Assembly: GCA_029465975.1 (NCBI GenBank)
Contig: CM055730.1
Span: 12,975,767-13,039,766, forward strand
From: Dallia pectoralis
Lineage: Eukaryota; Chordata; Actinopteri; Esociformes; Umbridae
Direction of reading: 5' to 3'
DNA: 64,000 nucleotides
Shown: piece by piece, positions 47,245 to 58,546 of the stretch
Numbering within the stretch: position 1 is the first letter of the stretch
Layout of the letters: each line of letters opens with the position of its first letter
Notes under the pieces: generated by a model
What the model saw: the letters and a program-made list of their open reading frames with translations, nothing else
Told to the model about the DNA's origin: nothing
Databases searched by the model: none
Made by a program: the position numbers and the translations under genes

Positions 47245-47815
47245 CAAGGGCGTAGGTTTGGTCTCAGCTTCGGTGGGGACATCTCTCCCCCCTCATCCGG
47301 CAAGTGAACTTTTACTGAGAATAATGTGATTATTTTTGCGTTTAGTTGAGACAATAGCCTGTTGCTTTTAGATGGTAATGCTGTTTGTCAGATTCAATAT
47401 ATTGTAGCGACCCTGGTGGTGCCACTACTCCGCCCCTACTAATGGGATATCCCAAATAGGCCACATTACATAAGCAAAATATACACAGGAAACATTTCCA
47501 CTGTTTATTGTGACTGCAAGATTCTAACATATGGGGTATGTATTAACAGAAAGCACTGGTAACTTTACCGTTGTCTTCAGTCACTCTCCTGTGTACTTAT
47601 AGCGTGTCAGATAACTCCCCTCCCCTAGGTTTTTTAGCCAATCAAATTACGGCGTTTCTAGTACCGTCCTCCTGGCGCTGCGGTCGGAATTGACCCAAAT
47701 CGCTTCACAAACTCATAACGGAGTTCGCTAAAATATTAGTGGGGACAATTTAGTCATGTTAAAATGTTGTTGGGGACATGTCCCCAGCGTCCCCCCCCCT
47801 AAACCTACGCCCATG
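47245..47815. mobile_element. second hAT-type element nested in the first
   Basis: The ends CAAGGGCGTAGGTTTGG and (reverse complement) CATGGGCGTAGGTTTAG agree at 15 of 17 bases. The flanks TGAGGCAC (47237-47244) and TGAGGCAT (47816-47823) agree at 7 of 8. Just inside the ends, GGTGGGGACA and TGTTGGGGACATGTCCCCAG form more inverted words. No coding capacity for a transposase. It must postdate its host element. Confidence 0.85.
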
Positions 47816-47869
47816 TGAGGCATTTTCTTGCAGTGAACATATCAGACAACGAGGGTGCATGCCCCTCAT

Positions 47870-48106
47870 CTAGTGCAGAGACAAGTCTTTTTTTCTGCGC
47901 TCTGATCTCCGTGCGCAGGCTGCTCCGTGCGCTGCTGCTCCGTGCCCTACTGCTCGGTGCGCTATTGCTCCGTCTCCACGCGGGTTCTCCGCATCCATCG
48001 CCGCCTGGATCATTTCTCGTGCGCGCTGCTTTATTTCTGCATCCAAGTAATGGTCTTTATAACGCGGATCAAGTACAGTCGCGATGAAGTGCAGAGGATC
48101 CGAATA
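47870..48106 (-). pseudogene. hAT transposase fragment
   Basis: On the minus strand the frame from 48106 reads DPLHFIATVLDPRYKDHYLD and then an alpha-helical segment. The A..LDPRYK motif is characteristic of the hAT transposase catalytic region shortly before the C-terminal dimerisation part. An Ala/His/Arg-rich tail leads to a stop at 47870-47872. The open frame extends upstream to 48388 only by passing through the element end and into Tc1 sequence, so that upstream part is a shadow. No BED finger or full catalytic core is present. Confidence 0.75.
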
Positions 48107-48239
48107 GATCACAACATATTTCGGCCGTATTGTTTCGGTGATAAAAGTGTTTCGGCCGAAAACCGAAAATGCCCGTTTGGGCCATTTTCGGCCGAAAATT
48201 TTCGGTGGCCGAATATTCGGTGCATCCCTAATTCTGACC

Positions 48240-48532
48240 CAACCCCATTTGCATAAATGTAACCCCAAACAAGCAAGGAACCGCCACCGTGCTTCAATGT
48301 TGCCTGTCGACACTAATTTCTTCTCCAGCCTTAACCTGCTCTGCTTCAGAAAGTTTCCCTGGCCGACCACTGCGTCTACGGTCCTCAAAGTTGCCGGATT
48401 CTTTGTGCTTCTTCAAAAGAGCTTGGACAGCACATCTGGAGAACTTTGCGAGCCTTGACATTTCTGCCTGAAAGAGACCTTGTGATGTAGTATAACTACC
48501 TTGTGTCTTGTTGCAGGGCTCAGTCTTCCCAT
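48240..48532 (-). pseudogene. Tc1 transposase N-terminal pseudogene
   Basis: Starting at ATG 48530-48532 (MGRLSPATR) the minus strand encodes Tc1 helix-turn-helix coding that shifts frame near 48475, then reads the second HTH and linker SGNFEDRRRSGRPGKLSEAE with the GRP AT-hook-like motif. The KHGGGSLLVWG signature follows almost at once, although in an intact transposase well over 100 residues separate the two, so an internal deletion has joined them. The C-terminal part is absent. Confidence 0.8.
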
Positions 48533-48560
48533 GGTGTATGACTTTTGACAGTTACGTCTA

Positions 48561-50293
48561 CTGCCACCTTATCTCGCTAGCTGAGGCTACGCCTGCACCG
48601 TACAGTTTTATTACTCCTACACCGCTGATTGTGTTTCAGTTGATCATTTAGTTTCAATTTACATATTGAATTGTTGATAATTAACACCGGTTTTGATAAT
48701 TGTTTAATCATACACCTGACTATATCCCTAAACAATCCTTAAAATTATATTAAAATATATTTGCATGCATAGTAATCTAATGATAGCATTCACAGTGATG
48801 ACTATATATAGTAATACATTGGTACGTTTTTTAGGGGTGAACACTCCCTGTTCTGAGGTATCTTGTTTTGCTAAATGCTCACAGCTCGGGCGAATTAGCT
48901 ATTAGCTAACGTGTTAGGTTAAGCAAAGGGCATCCTAACAAATGTATTATTAATAGCTTCGTTGTTTTAAAGAGGGGTAGGTTATTGGTGGGTTAATTAT
49001 TTCCTTCTGCTTTTTGAGTTAGCCTACAGCAAGCCTCAAAATTCTAAGTTGTTTACTAGCTAAGGTTTTTTTTTGCAATTATGCAACAATGCAAGCCGAT
49101 TCCTGATTTGTACCTCAGTGTCATTGTGTTGCAGTAATGTAATGGAAAACAGTGTAGTGGAAAACATATTTAACTATGTCTCTGAAAATGCAAAATGGTG
49201 TGGAATCATGTGGCATGACTTTAGAAATAATTAATGCTTTCCTGACTAAACTTACATGTTCCCCTATGGCTACTCTATTCAGTAAATTGATTTTGTAATG
49301 TATAGTAATTCAATTTGAAAATAGTTTGAGAAAAAATCTGAATGTATTCATACTGAGTAAGTGCTGTGTAGCTTTTCTATCCTGTCCTGAATATTTTCCT
49401 CTATTCCCCCTTCTGCTCTCCATTCAGTTCTTTCCAGTCTCATTGATATAAAGTCTATTAACTGACTCCGTATTATCTGGTTCTAGATCAGACCGTAAGC
49501 GCAGCCAACCCTGCCTCTTAGTCCCCTTATCCTGCAACCCTCTCACTACTAGACTGACATTCACACTAAAGGCAGCTCATGCCCAGTCATTCTACATTCC
49601 CTTTCTTTCAAATGCACTAACTGTGTTTCAGTGAACAGGAAACCACAGTGTACACTGGACCACAGAGGAACTACAGCGTTAGGAGAGAACCAACGGGCAG
49701 CTGTGCCACTGTGTTTGTGGGGCACAAGTTGTGTTGAGCTCCCTCTCTATGTAGTACCACATGTAGACCAACTCCAGTCACTTAGTCATAGCAGCATTCT
49801 GACAAAGGGCACACTCTCTTCCCCCCCTTTCGGCAGGTGTTTTATGTGATGTTCTGCTTCGTGTCTCTCCTCCTACCTCCTTTCTCCGCCCTCTTCAACA
49901 ACTATCATCACACAGGCAGCCCACAGTCCAATGAAGTGGGGCGGTCACATTGTTGTGACCTTGATCTCACGGAAAAACCGGACCCATTTGAAAACATCGT
50001 TTAACAAATCACTGCAAACTCAGCAGCTTGTGTTTGCTCGCTTTCTTAACCTTTTACTGTTCAATTTTCTATTTGTGTGTATGTTTTTGCGTTCACGCAA
50101 ACATCTGTCTGACGGTGTGTCCATATGTGTGAGCCTGCCTTCAGATGTGTATAATGGCCAGGGGTAGATGGCTTGTAACTAAAGACTTGGCAGGTTAAAT
50201 CCCTCTTGGCAAGACCGGCTCTTTTGGCCTTAAGAACGTATAATCTAGTAAATACCCTTGATGCTGGGCTTCATACTTGAGATCAGGCAGCAT
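48561..50293. other. unique DNA, no gene seen
   Basis: Frames are under 80 codons and unrecognised; no repeats of note. Confidence 0.4.
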
Positions 50294-53200
50294 ACTGTAC
50301 TGTAGATATTACTGTACCTGAGATATTACTGTAGCTGAGATATTACTGTAGCTGAGATATTACTGTACTGTAGATATTCATATTTATATGTACCTGAGAT
50401 ATTACTGTACTGTAGATATTCATATTTATATGTACCTGAGATATTACTGTACCTGAGATATTACTGTACTGTAGATATTCATGTTTATATGTACCTTAGA
50501 TATTACTGTACCTGAGATATTACTGTACTGTAGATATTCATATTTATATGTACCTGAGATATTACTGTACTGTAGATATTCATATTTATATGTACCTTAG
50601 ATATTACTGTACCTGAGATATTACTGTACTGTAGATATTCATATTTATATGTACCTGAGATATTACTGTACTGTAGATATTCATATTTATATGTACCTTA
50701 GATATTACAGTACCTGAGATATTACTGTACTGTAGATATTCATATTTATATGTACCTGAGATATTACTGTACTGTAGATATTTATATGTACCTGAGATAT
50801 TACTGTACCTGAGATATTACTGTACTGTAGATATTCATATTTAAATGTACCTTAGATATTACTGTACCTGAGATATTACTGTACTGTAGATATTCATATT
50901 TATATGTACCTGAGATATTACTGTACTGTAGATATTCATATTTATATGTACCTTAGATATTACTGTACCTGAGATATTACTGTACTGTAGATATTCATAT
51001 TTATATGTACCTGAGATATTACTGTACTGTAGATATTTATATGTACCTGAGTTATTACTGTACTGTAGATATTCATATTTATATGTACCTGAGATATTAC
51101 TGTACCTGAGATATTACTGTACTGTAGATATTCATATTTATATGTACCTGAGATATTACTGTACTGTAGATATTCATATTTATATGTACCTGAGATATTA
51201 CTGTACTGTAGATATTCATATTTATATGTACCTTAGATATTACTGTACCTGAGATATTACTGTACTGTAGATATTCATATTTATATGTACCTGAGATATT
51301 ACTGTACTGTAGATATTCATATTTATATGTACCTGAGATATTACTGTACTGTAGATATTCATATTTATATGTACCTGAGATATTACTGTACCTGAGATAT
51401 TACTGTACTGTAGATATTCATATTTATATGTACCTGAGATATTACTGTACTGTAGATATTCATATTTATATGTACCTGAGATATTACTGTACTGTAGATA
51501 TTCATATTTATATGTACCTGAGATATTACTGTACCTGAGATATTACTGTACTGTAGATATTCATATGTATATGTACCTGAGATATTACTGTACTGTAGAT
51601 ATTACTGTACCTGAGATATTACTGTACCTGAGATATTCATATTTATATGTACCTGAGATATTACTGTACTGTAGATATTCATATTTATATGTACCTGAGA
51701 TATTACTGTACTGTAGATATTCATATTTATATGTACCTGAGATATTACTGTACTGTAGATATTCATATTTATATGTACCTGAGATATTACTGTACTGTAG
51801 ATATTCATATTTATATGTACCTGAGATATTACTGTACTGTAGATATTCATATTTATATGTACCTGAGATATTACTGTACTGTAGATATTCATATTTATAT
51901 GTACCTGAGATATTACTGTACTGTAGATATTCATATTTATATGTACCTGAGATATTACTGTACTGTAGATATTTATATGTACCTGAGATATTACTGTACT
52001 GTAGATATTCATATTTATATGTACCTGAGATATTACTGTACCATAGATATTTATATTTATATGTACCTTAGATATTTATATGTACCTTAGATATTACTGT
52101 ACTTTAGATATTCATATTTATACGTACCTAAGATATTACTGTACCTGAGATATTACTGTGCCTGAGATATTACTGTACCTGAGATTTTACTGTACCTGAG
52201 ATATTACTGTACCTTAGATATTTATATGTATATGTACCTGAGATATTACTGTGCCTGAGATATTACTGAACTTTAGATATAACTGTACCTTAGATATTAC
52301 TGTACCTTAGATATTTATATTTATATGTACCTTAGATATTACTGTACCTGAGATATTCATATTTCTATGTACTGTAGATATTACTGTACCTTAGATATTA
52401 CTGTACCTTAGATATTTCTGTACTGTAGATATTCATATTTATATGTACCTGAGATATTACTGTACTGTAGATATTCATATTTATATGTACCTTAGATATT
52501 ACTGTACCTGAGATATTACTGTACTGTAGATATTCATATTTATATGTACCTGAGATATTACTGTACTGTAGATATTTATATGTACCTGAGATATTACTGT
52601 ACCTGAGATATTACTGTACTGTAGATATTCATATTTAAATGTACCTTAGATATTACTGTACCTGAGATATTACTGTACTGTAGATATTCATATTTATATG
52701 TACCTGAGATATTACTGTACTGTAGATATTCATATTTATATGTACCTTAGATATTACTGTACCTGAGATATTACTGTACTGTAGATATTCATATTTATAT
52801 GTACCTGAGATATTACTGTACTGTAGATATTTATATGTACCTGAGATATTACTGTACTGTAGATATTCATATTTATATGTACCTGAGATATTACTGTACC
52901 TGAGATATTACTGTACTGTAGATATTCATATTTATATGTACCTGAGATATTACTGTACTAGATATTCATATTTATATGTACCTGAGATATTACTGTACTG
53001 TAGATATTACTGTACCTGAGATATTACTGTACTGTAGATATTCATATGTACCTGAGATATTACTGTATAGATATTCATATTTATATGTACCTGAGATATT
53101 ACTGTACTGTAGATATTCATATGTTATATGTACCTGAGATATTACTGTACTGTAGATATTCATATTTATATGTACCTGAGATATTACTGTACCTGAGATA

Positions 53201-54550
53201 TTCATATTTATATGTACCTGAGATATTACTGTACTGTAGATATTCATATGTATATGTACCTGAGATATTACTGTACTGTAGATATTCATATGTATATGTA
53301 CCTGAGATATTACTGTACTGTAGATATTACTGTACCTGAGATATTACTGTACCTGAGATATTCATATTTATATGTACCTGAGATATTACTGTACTGTAGA
53401 TATTCATATTTATATGTACCTGAGATATTACTGTACTGTAGATATTTATATGTACCTGAGATATGACTGTACTGTAGATATTCATATTTATATGTACCTG
53501 AGATATTACTGTACTGTAGATATTCATATTTATATGTACCTGAGATATTACTGTACTGTAGATATTCATATTTATATGTACCTGAGATATTACTGTACTG
53601 TAGATATTTATATGTACCTGAGATATTACTGTACTGTAGATATTCATATTTATATGTACCTGAGATATTACTGTACCATAGATATTTATATTTATATGTA
53701 CCTTAGATATTACTGTACTTTAGATATTCATATTTATATGTACCTGAGATATTACTGTACCTGAGATATTACTGTACCTGAGATATTACTGTACCTGAGA
53801 TTTTACTGTACCTGAGATATTACTGTACCTTAGATATTTATATGTATATGTACCTGAGATATTACTGTGCCTGAGATATTACTGAACTTTAGATATAACT
53901 GTACCTTAGATATTACTGTACCTTAGATATTTATATTTATATGTACCTTAGATATTACTGTACCTGAGAGATTCATATTTCTATGTACTGTAGATATTAC
54001 TGTACCTTAGATATTACTGTACCTTAGATATTTCTGTACCGTAGATATTACTGTACCTTAGATATTCATATTTATATGTACCTTTGATATTACTGTACCA
54101 TAGATATTACTGTACCTTCGATCTTACTGTACCTTAGATATTACTGTACCTTAGATAATAATATTTATATTTACCTTAGATATTACTGTACCGTATATAT
54201 TTATATGTACCTGAGATATTACTGTACCTTAGATAATAATATTTATATGTACCTGAGATATTCCTGTACCTTAGATATTTATATGTACCTTAGATATTAC
54301 TGCACCATAGATATCTATATTTATATGTACCTTAGATATTTATATGTACCTTAGATATTACTGTACTTTAGATATTACTGTACCTTAGATATTTATATTT
54401 ATATGTACCTTAGATATTTATATTTATATGTACCTTAGATATTTATATGTACCTTAGATATTACTGTACCTTAGATATTTATATTTATATGTACCTTAGA
54501 TATTTATATTTATATGTACCTTAGATATTACTGCACCCTAGATATTTCTG
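50294..54550. repeat. 4.26-kb AT-rich compound minisatellite array
   Basis: The array is built from GATATTACTGTACCTGA and GATATTCATATTTATATGTACCT-like words (the second varies), most often joined as a 42-bp unit GAGATATTACTGTACTGTAG then ATATTCATATTTATATGTACCT. Composite units with an additional TACTGTACCTGAGATAT word alternate with the simple ones, giving a higher-order pattern. A long section with rare variants (TTTAAATG, ACCATAGAT, ACTGAACTTTAG, TTTCTATG) occurs twice in the same order, about 1.6-1.8 kb apart. The 3' part (54040-54550) is more diverged. Long frames through it on both strands arise because 42 is divisible by three. Confidence 0.97.
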
Positions 54551-54775
54551 AACAGACCATTAACCCAACAATAAGTCCGTGCAGCTTTACCATTTACATT
54601 CTGTTAACTGAGTTGACATCCGCACAGACATTCTAATTATGAGTGACACTACCTGTGAAGGAACTGGAAATTGTCAATTATATGGTTATTTACTACCCAT
54701 ACAATTTTCCTTTTCGCAGGACATCCATTTTACTTCAATTGGATGTTCGTTCTATGTATGATATAAATCCTATGA
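54551..54775. other. short unique stretch between two repeats
   Basis: No gene or motif recognised. Confidence 0.4.
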
Positions 54776-54920
54776 CATATACTGTATGTATATACATGTA
54801 TGTATATATGTGTATATATGTGTACATATATACACATATATATATACACATATATACATACATATACTGTATGTATATACATGTATGTATATATGTGTAT
54901 ATATGTATATATGTGTATGT
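54776..54920. repeat. TA/TG/CA alternating tract with dyad symmetry
   Basis: An ACTGTATGTATATACATGTA-led segment of about 42 bases occurs at 54781 and again at 54866. The intervening ACATATATACACATATATAT then ATACACATATATACATACAT is largely the inverse of the segment before it. The strand can therefore form a long AT-rich hairpin or cruciform. Confidence 0.85.
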
Positions 54921-56223
54921 CATTTTAAACTATCTGTGGCTGCGGATGTATTCACAGTTTCACCCACAACAATCTTTGTTTCTGTGTCTTAGTCCAAATG
55001 TAATGCATTGTGTGTCCAGCTCTGGTAGAGGCTTTAAACAGACACTACACAGGAGGTATGGATTGGAATGTGTTTGCTGATCACGCTGTGGGTAAGGGGT
55101 CATAAAACATCACCCGAAAGACACGTGTTGGGTTTTAGAAACACTATTAAATTCACCTCTCACATACATTTGTTGACACTGGTTATATATACAGTATCTA
55201 ACGGTTCAAAGTCTGGTTCCTTCACCTGTCAGTGATCTATGTTTATCCATGGTTCTGATTGGTGGAGAGGAGTATTGTTGGGTTCTACAATCATCTGTGT
55301 GTTTTTTCAGTTTGTGCTTTACATAAGCCCTGGCAGATGTGAACTCGAAGCGCGTGGACGCTTTGCATTCAGTTTTTAATCCCTGCCTCGAGCTATTATC
55401 ATACTCCATTTGCTCAAAGACCATTTGGAAAAGAAAATACATCTCTGTGCATAGGAAATTGTTGTTTATTCTTGCCTCTTTCTCACAGTCCTCTTTTGTT
55501 TTTCAAATGTTTTTATGCAAATACATGATTTACATGACTAAATACTCTAAAGGGGAAACCCCTGTGTTATATTGTTTAAACAAATGTTTGCAACCTAATT
55601 AACGTAATCCAATGTGAGTAAGCTTATGTGGAAGTCCAGTTGATCAATAACAACACTCTAACATCTCTCAAGTTCCATTCTCTGAAACATAAAATAAAGT
55701 ATATTTATACAATTTTCTTAAGTAACTTAAGAAGTCTTAAAAGTACATGTAAAGGCAACATAGTCAAATACATTTTGTAAGACACAACAATTTGCGATAA
55801 GCAGCATTAGCTGTACTGCTACACATATGGCAGGGCCATGTAAGTATTTCAACAGCTTGTAGCAACTGTAAAACCCACTGAAACAAACCCACATAGCCTT
55901 TGAATTAATTAATTCAGAAGTACGGTATTAAATAAGTTAAATTTGTTCCAGGCCTAAAACTAGTGTTATTATTGGCAAACTGTGAGTATTGGACCTAGGC
56001 TTTCTCTGAGAAAAAAGTCCTCTAAAGTGATATATCAAACTGAATGATGAAGAAAAACCACTGTACTGTAGCATCATAAATTTAGGTCACACATTTATTT
56101 TATGAGCCCAACATCACATTTAGCTATAATGTGCGAGAATTAATGTTTTTTGATGACATATATTAATCAAGCTGGTCCAAGCTTTGGGCAGTCAGTAGCA
56201 GTGACAACTGCAACACGACAAAA
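54921..56223. other. unique DNA, no gene seen
   Basis: Short unrecognised frames only (87 codons at most). Confidence 0.4.
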
Positions 56224-56893
56224 CAATACCATGAGCTTTTATAACCACACTGTACACCCTCAATGGTATGATCTTTTATAACCACACTGTACACCCTCAA
56301 TGGTATGAGCTTTTATAACCACACTCTACACCCTCAATGGTATGAGCTTTTATAACCACACTCTACACCCTCAATGGTATGAGCTTTTATAACCACACTG
56401 TACACCCTCAATGGTATGATCTTTATAACCACACTGTACACCCTCAATGGTATGATCTTTTATAACCACACTCTACACCCTCAATGGTATGAGCTTTTAT
56501 AACCACATTGTACACCCTCAATGGTATGAGCTTTTATAACCACACTGTACACCCTCAATGGTATGAGCTTTTATAACCACACTGTACACCCTCAATGGTA
56601 TGAGCTTTTATAACCACACTGTACACCCTCAATGGTATGAGCTTTTATAACCACACTGTACACCCTCAATGGTATGAGCTTTTATAACCACACTGTACAC
56701 CCTCAATGGTATGATCTTTTATAACCACACTGTACACCCTCAATGGTATGAGCTTTTATAACCACACTCTACACCCTCAATGGTATGAGCTTTTATAACC
56801 ACACTGTACACCCTCAATGGTATGATCTTTATAACCACACTGTACACCCTCAATGGTATGATCTTTTATAACCACACTGTACACCCTCAATGG
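56224..56893. repeat. 37-bp minisatellite, about 18 copies
   Basis: The unit is GAGCTTTTATAACCACACTG then TACACCCTCAATGGTAT. Variants GATCTTTTATA, GATCTTTATA (one base shorter) and ACTCTACACC recur in small groups, suggesting expansion by blocks. Flanking sequence is unique. Confidence 0.95.
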
Positions 56894-58514
56894 TAACCAT
56901 ACATTTGCAGTTGCTTGCAAATAAGGGTTTGTTACTGTCTGGCTGGAGTAAAAGTACACTTCCCTACTTGGTAGTGGTCGCATCTGTGCAATCTGCAAAT
57001 TGTAGTGTGCGTTTGTCGGTTTTGTCACCGCAGCAGACTCAATTGGCCTTGATTTAGATGGCAACCTTGTAATAAATTAGCCACCAAAGCAAAATCTTTG
57101 CTAGTATAGAGAGATTTTGAGAGCATTTTGCAACAGTACAGACAAAAATACAAACAATCTTGCATGATGGCAGTGATTCTGTATTTGTTCTGTACATAAC
57201 AGCTAAAAGTATGCTTGACCCAGTTCCTCAACAGTACAGCTAGCGGAGCATAAATCAGCACCACAGCCAAAGACCCTTTTATGTCGTACGCTTTCAAAAA
57301 AGGTGTGGCCAATTGGAGAAAACATTCCAACATTGAAAACATCAGAATAACGTACGAAACGTAAGTGACATTTGAGTGCAGCCCAGTTCATGAAAGCCAT
57401 TTCCCACAGGCGTACAGCGTTGAATGTTTGGGAGATGATTTAGTCACACAACTAGAGAACACACTTGAGAGTTCCACTGTGGAGCCGGCATCTAACTGGG
57501 CTTTCACATCATGTATGTAAGCGGTCTTTAATTGTTCTGTGGCTGAATGGACACTCAGTCTTAACCCTGTGTGACCAGCATCATGACCAAACAATGACAT
57601 GAATAGACATCCAGCGCCCCCCCACGTTTGATGTTTAATTCAAACTCTGTGCGTGTTACATTAGCCATTGTTGGCACTGCTATATTCTCAAATAAGTTGA
57701 TCACTAAAAAAGTTGATATAATGCAGAATACAGTTGTATTTTTCTAGCTTTATATACAGTATTTTTGTTTTATTCTTAATCTTAAGGCATATAACAATGT
57801 GCACACTATGCATTTCCATCTGGGCTTAGTGATGCACAGGAGGGTGGGTGGGGGAATATGTCCCCAAAGGAACTTAATGAATAGTCGTCTCCATGTCCAG
57901 TAGAACAAGTGATTTTCCTTCCATAAGAATGAGGGGAAAAAAGAACAAAACAAGGTGAACAGACAGTAGCACCATCTATTTAAGCAGCCAGACTTTACCT
58001 GAATGGCGACTTAATTTGCATGGACTTGACAATACTATCCCTTCTTGCAATTCAGTCAAATATGCGTCTTCTAAACATCTGCGTCTTTATTATTATTATT
58101 ATGAGTGATGCTGAAAACACACTATCCTGTTTTGCTACATTATTCATTGCTCAAACTATGTATGTGTTACCATTTTACTTCTTTAAAACCCGCTGTCATG
58201 GATTTAGACAGCTGAATGTTATAACGACAGGGTGCACTTTTGGGTGACACCCAATAGATACAGAAGCAACAGTTTGAATAAGATAAGATTGTGGCATAAA
58301 CATGACTGGAATGCTACACTGAGGAAAACATAAAAACAGAGCATGTTATCGCCAAAAACGCCACCTGCCTCGGGGCACACATTTTCTGAACTGGAAACTT
58401 CAGTTTTGTTGATCATTCTTGGGTAAGCTTTTACTACCTAAATAGCAATCTTGATTGGAAGCTGTTCACATAAATGTTATTGAATGTTATTGTCTTGATG
58501 GCACCTAGTTAGCA
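56894..58514. other. unique DNA, no gene seen
   Basis: Several minus-strand frames of 65-105 codons at 56777-57600 have no recognised domain. No RNA genes or transposons. Confidence 0.4.
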
Positions 58515-58546
58515 AACACACACACGCGCACACACACACACACACG
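58515..58546. repeat. (CA)n microsatellite with CG interruption
   Basis: CA run broken once by CGCG near 58525. Confidence 0.93.

Larger units (their letters stand above)
47113..48230 (-). mobile_element. hAT-type element inserted in Tc1
   Basis: Both ends read TAGGGATGCACCGAA (right end in reverse complement), and perfect 8-bp target duplications ATTCTGAC flank it at 47105-47112 and 48231-48238, fitting nTnnnnAn. Many CCGAAAACCGAAA subterminal words lie inside both ends, probably transposase-binding sites. A fragment of hAT transposase lies at 47870-48106 on the minus strand. The element is itself split by a second hAT copy. Without the insert it would be about 540 bp, so it is a deletion derivative of a full-length parent. 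Confidence 0.92.
46922..48560 (-). mobile_element. decayed Tc1 element interrupted by nested hAT insertions
   Basis: The left part starts CACAGTGCTGTGCAAAAGAT (46924), a fish Tc1-type terminal sequence, and continues to 47112. The right part (48231-48560) holds transposase remnants on the minus strand. The two parts are separated by a hAT element at 47113-48230, whose target duplication shows that they were once joined. The right terminal repeat is missing. Confidence 0.8.

Noticed and set aside
47870..48388. 172-codon minus-strand frame as one gene
   Set aside because: It crosses the boundary between Tc1 sequence and the hAT element; only the part from 48106 to 47870 has hAT transposase likeness.
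50294..54550. Long open frames (up to 168 codons) on both strands in the AT-rich array
   Set aside because: The 42-bp unit is a multiple of three and lacks stops in several frames, so open frames follow from repetition. Composition (Tyr/Ile-rich on plus, Ser/Ile/Asn-rich on minus) just reflects the unit.
54643..55080. 145-codon plus-strand frame with Tyr/Ile-rich hydrophobic middle
   Set aside because: The middle is the alternating TA/TG/CA tract translated; not a membrane protein.
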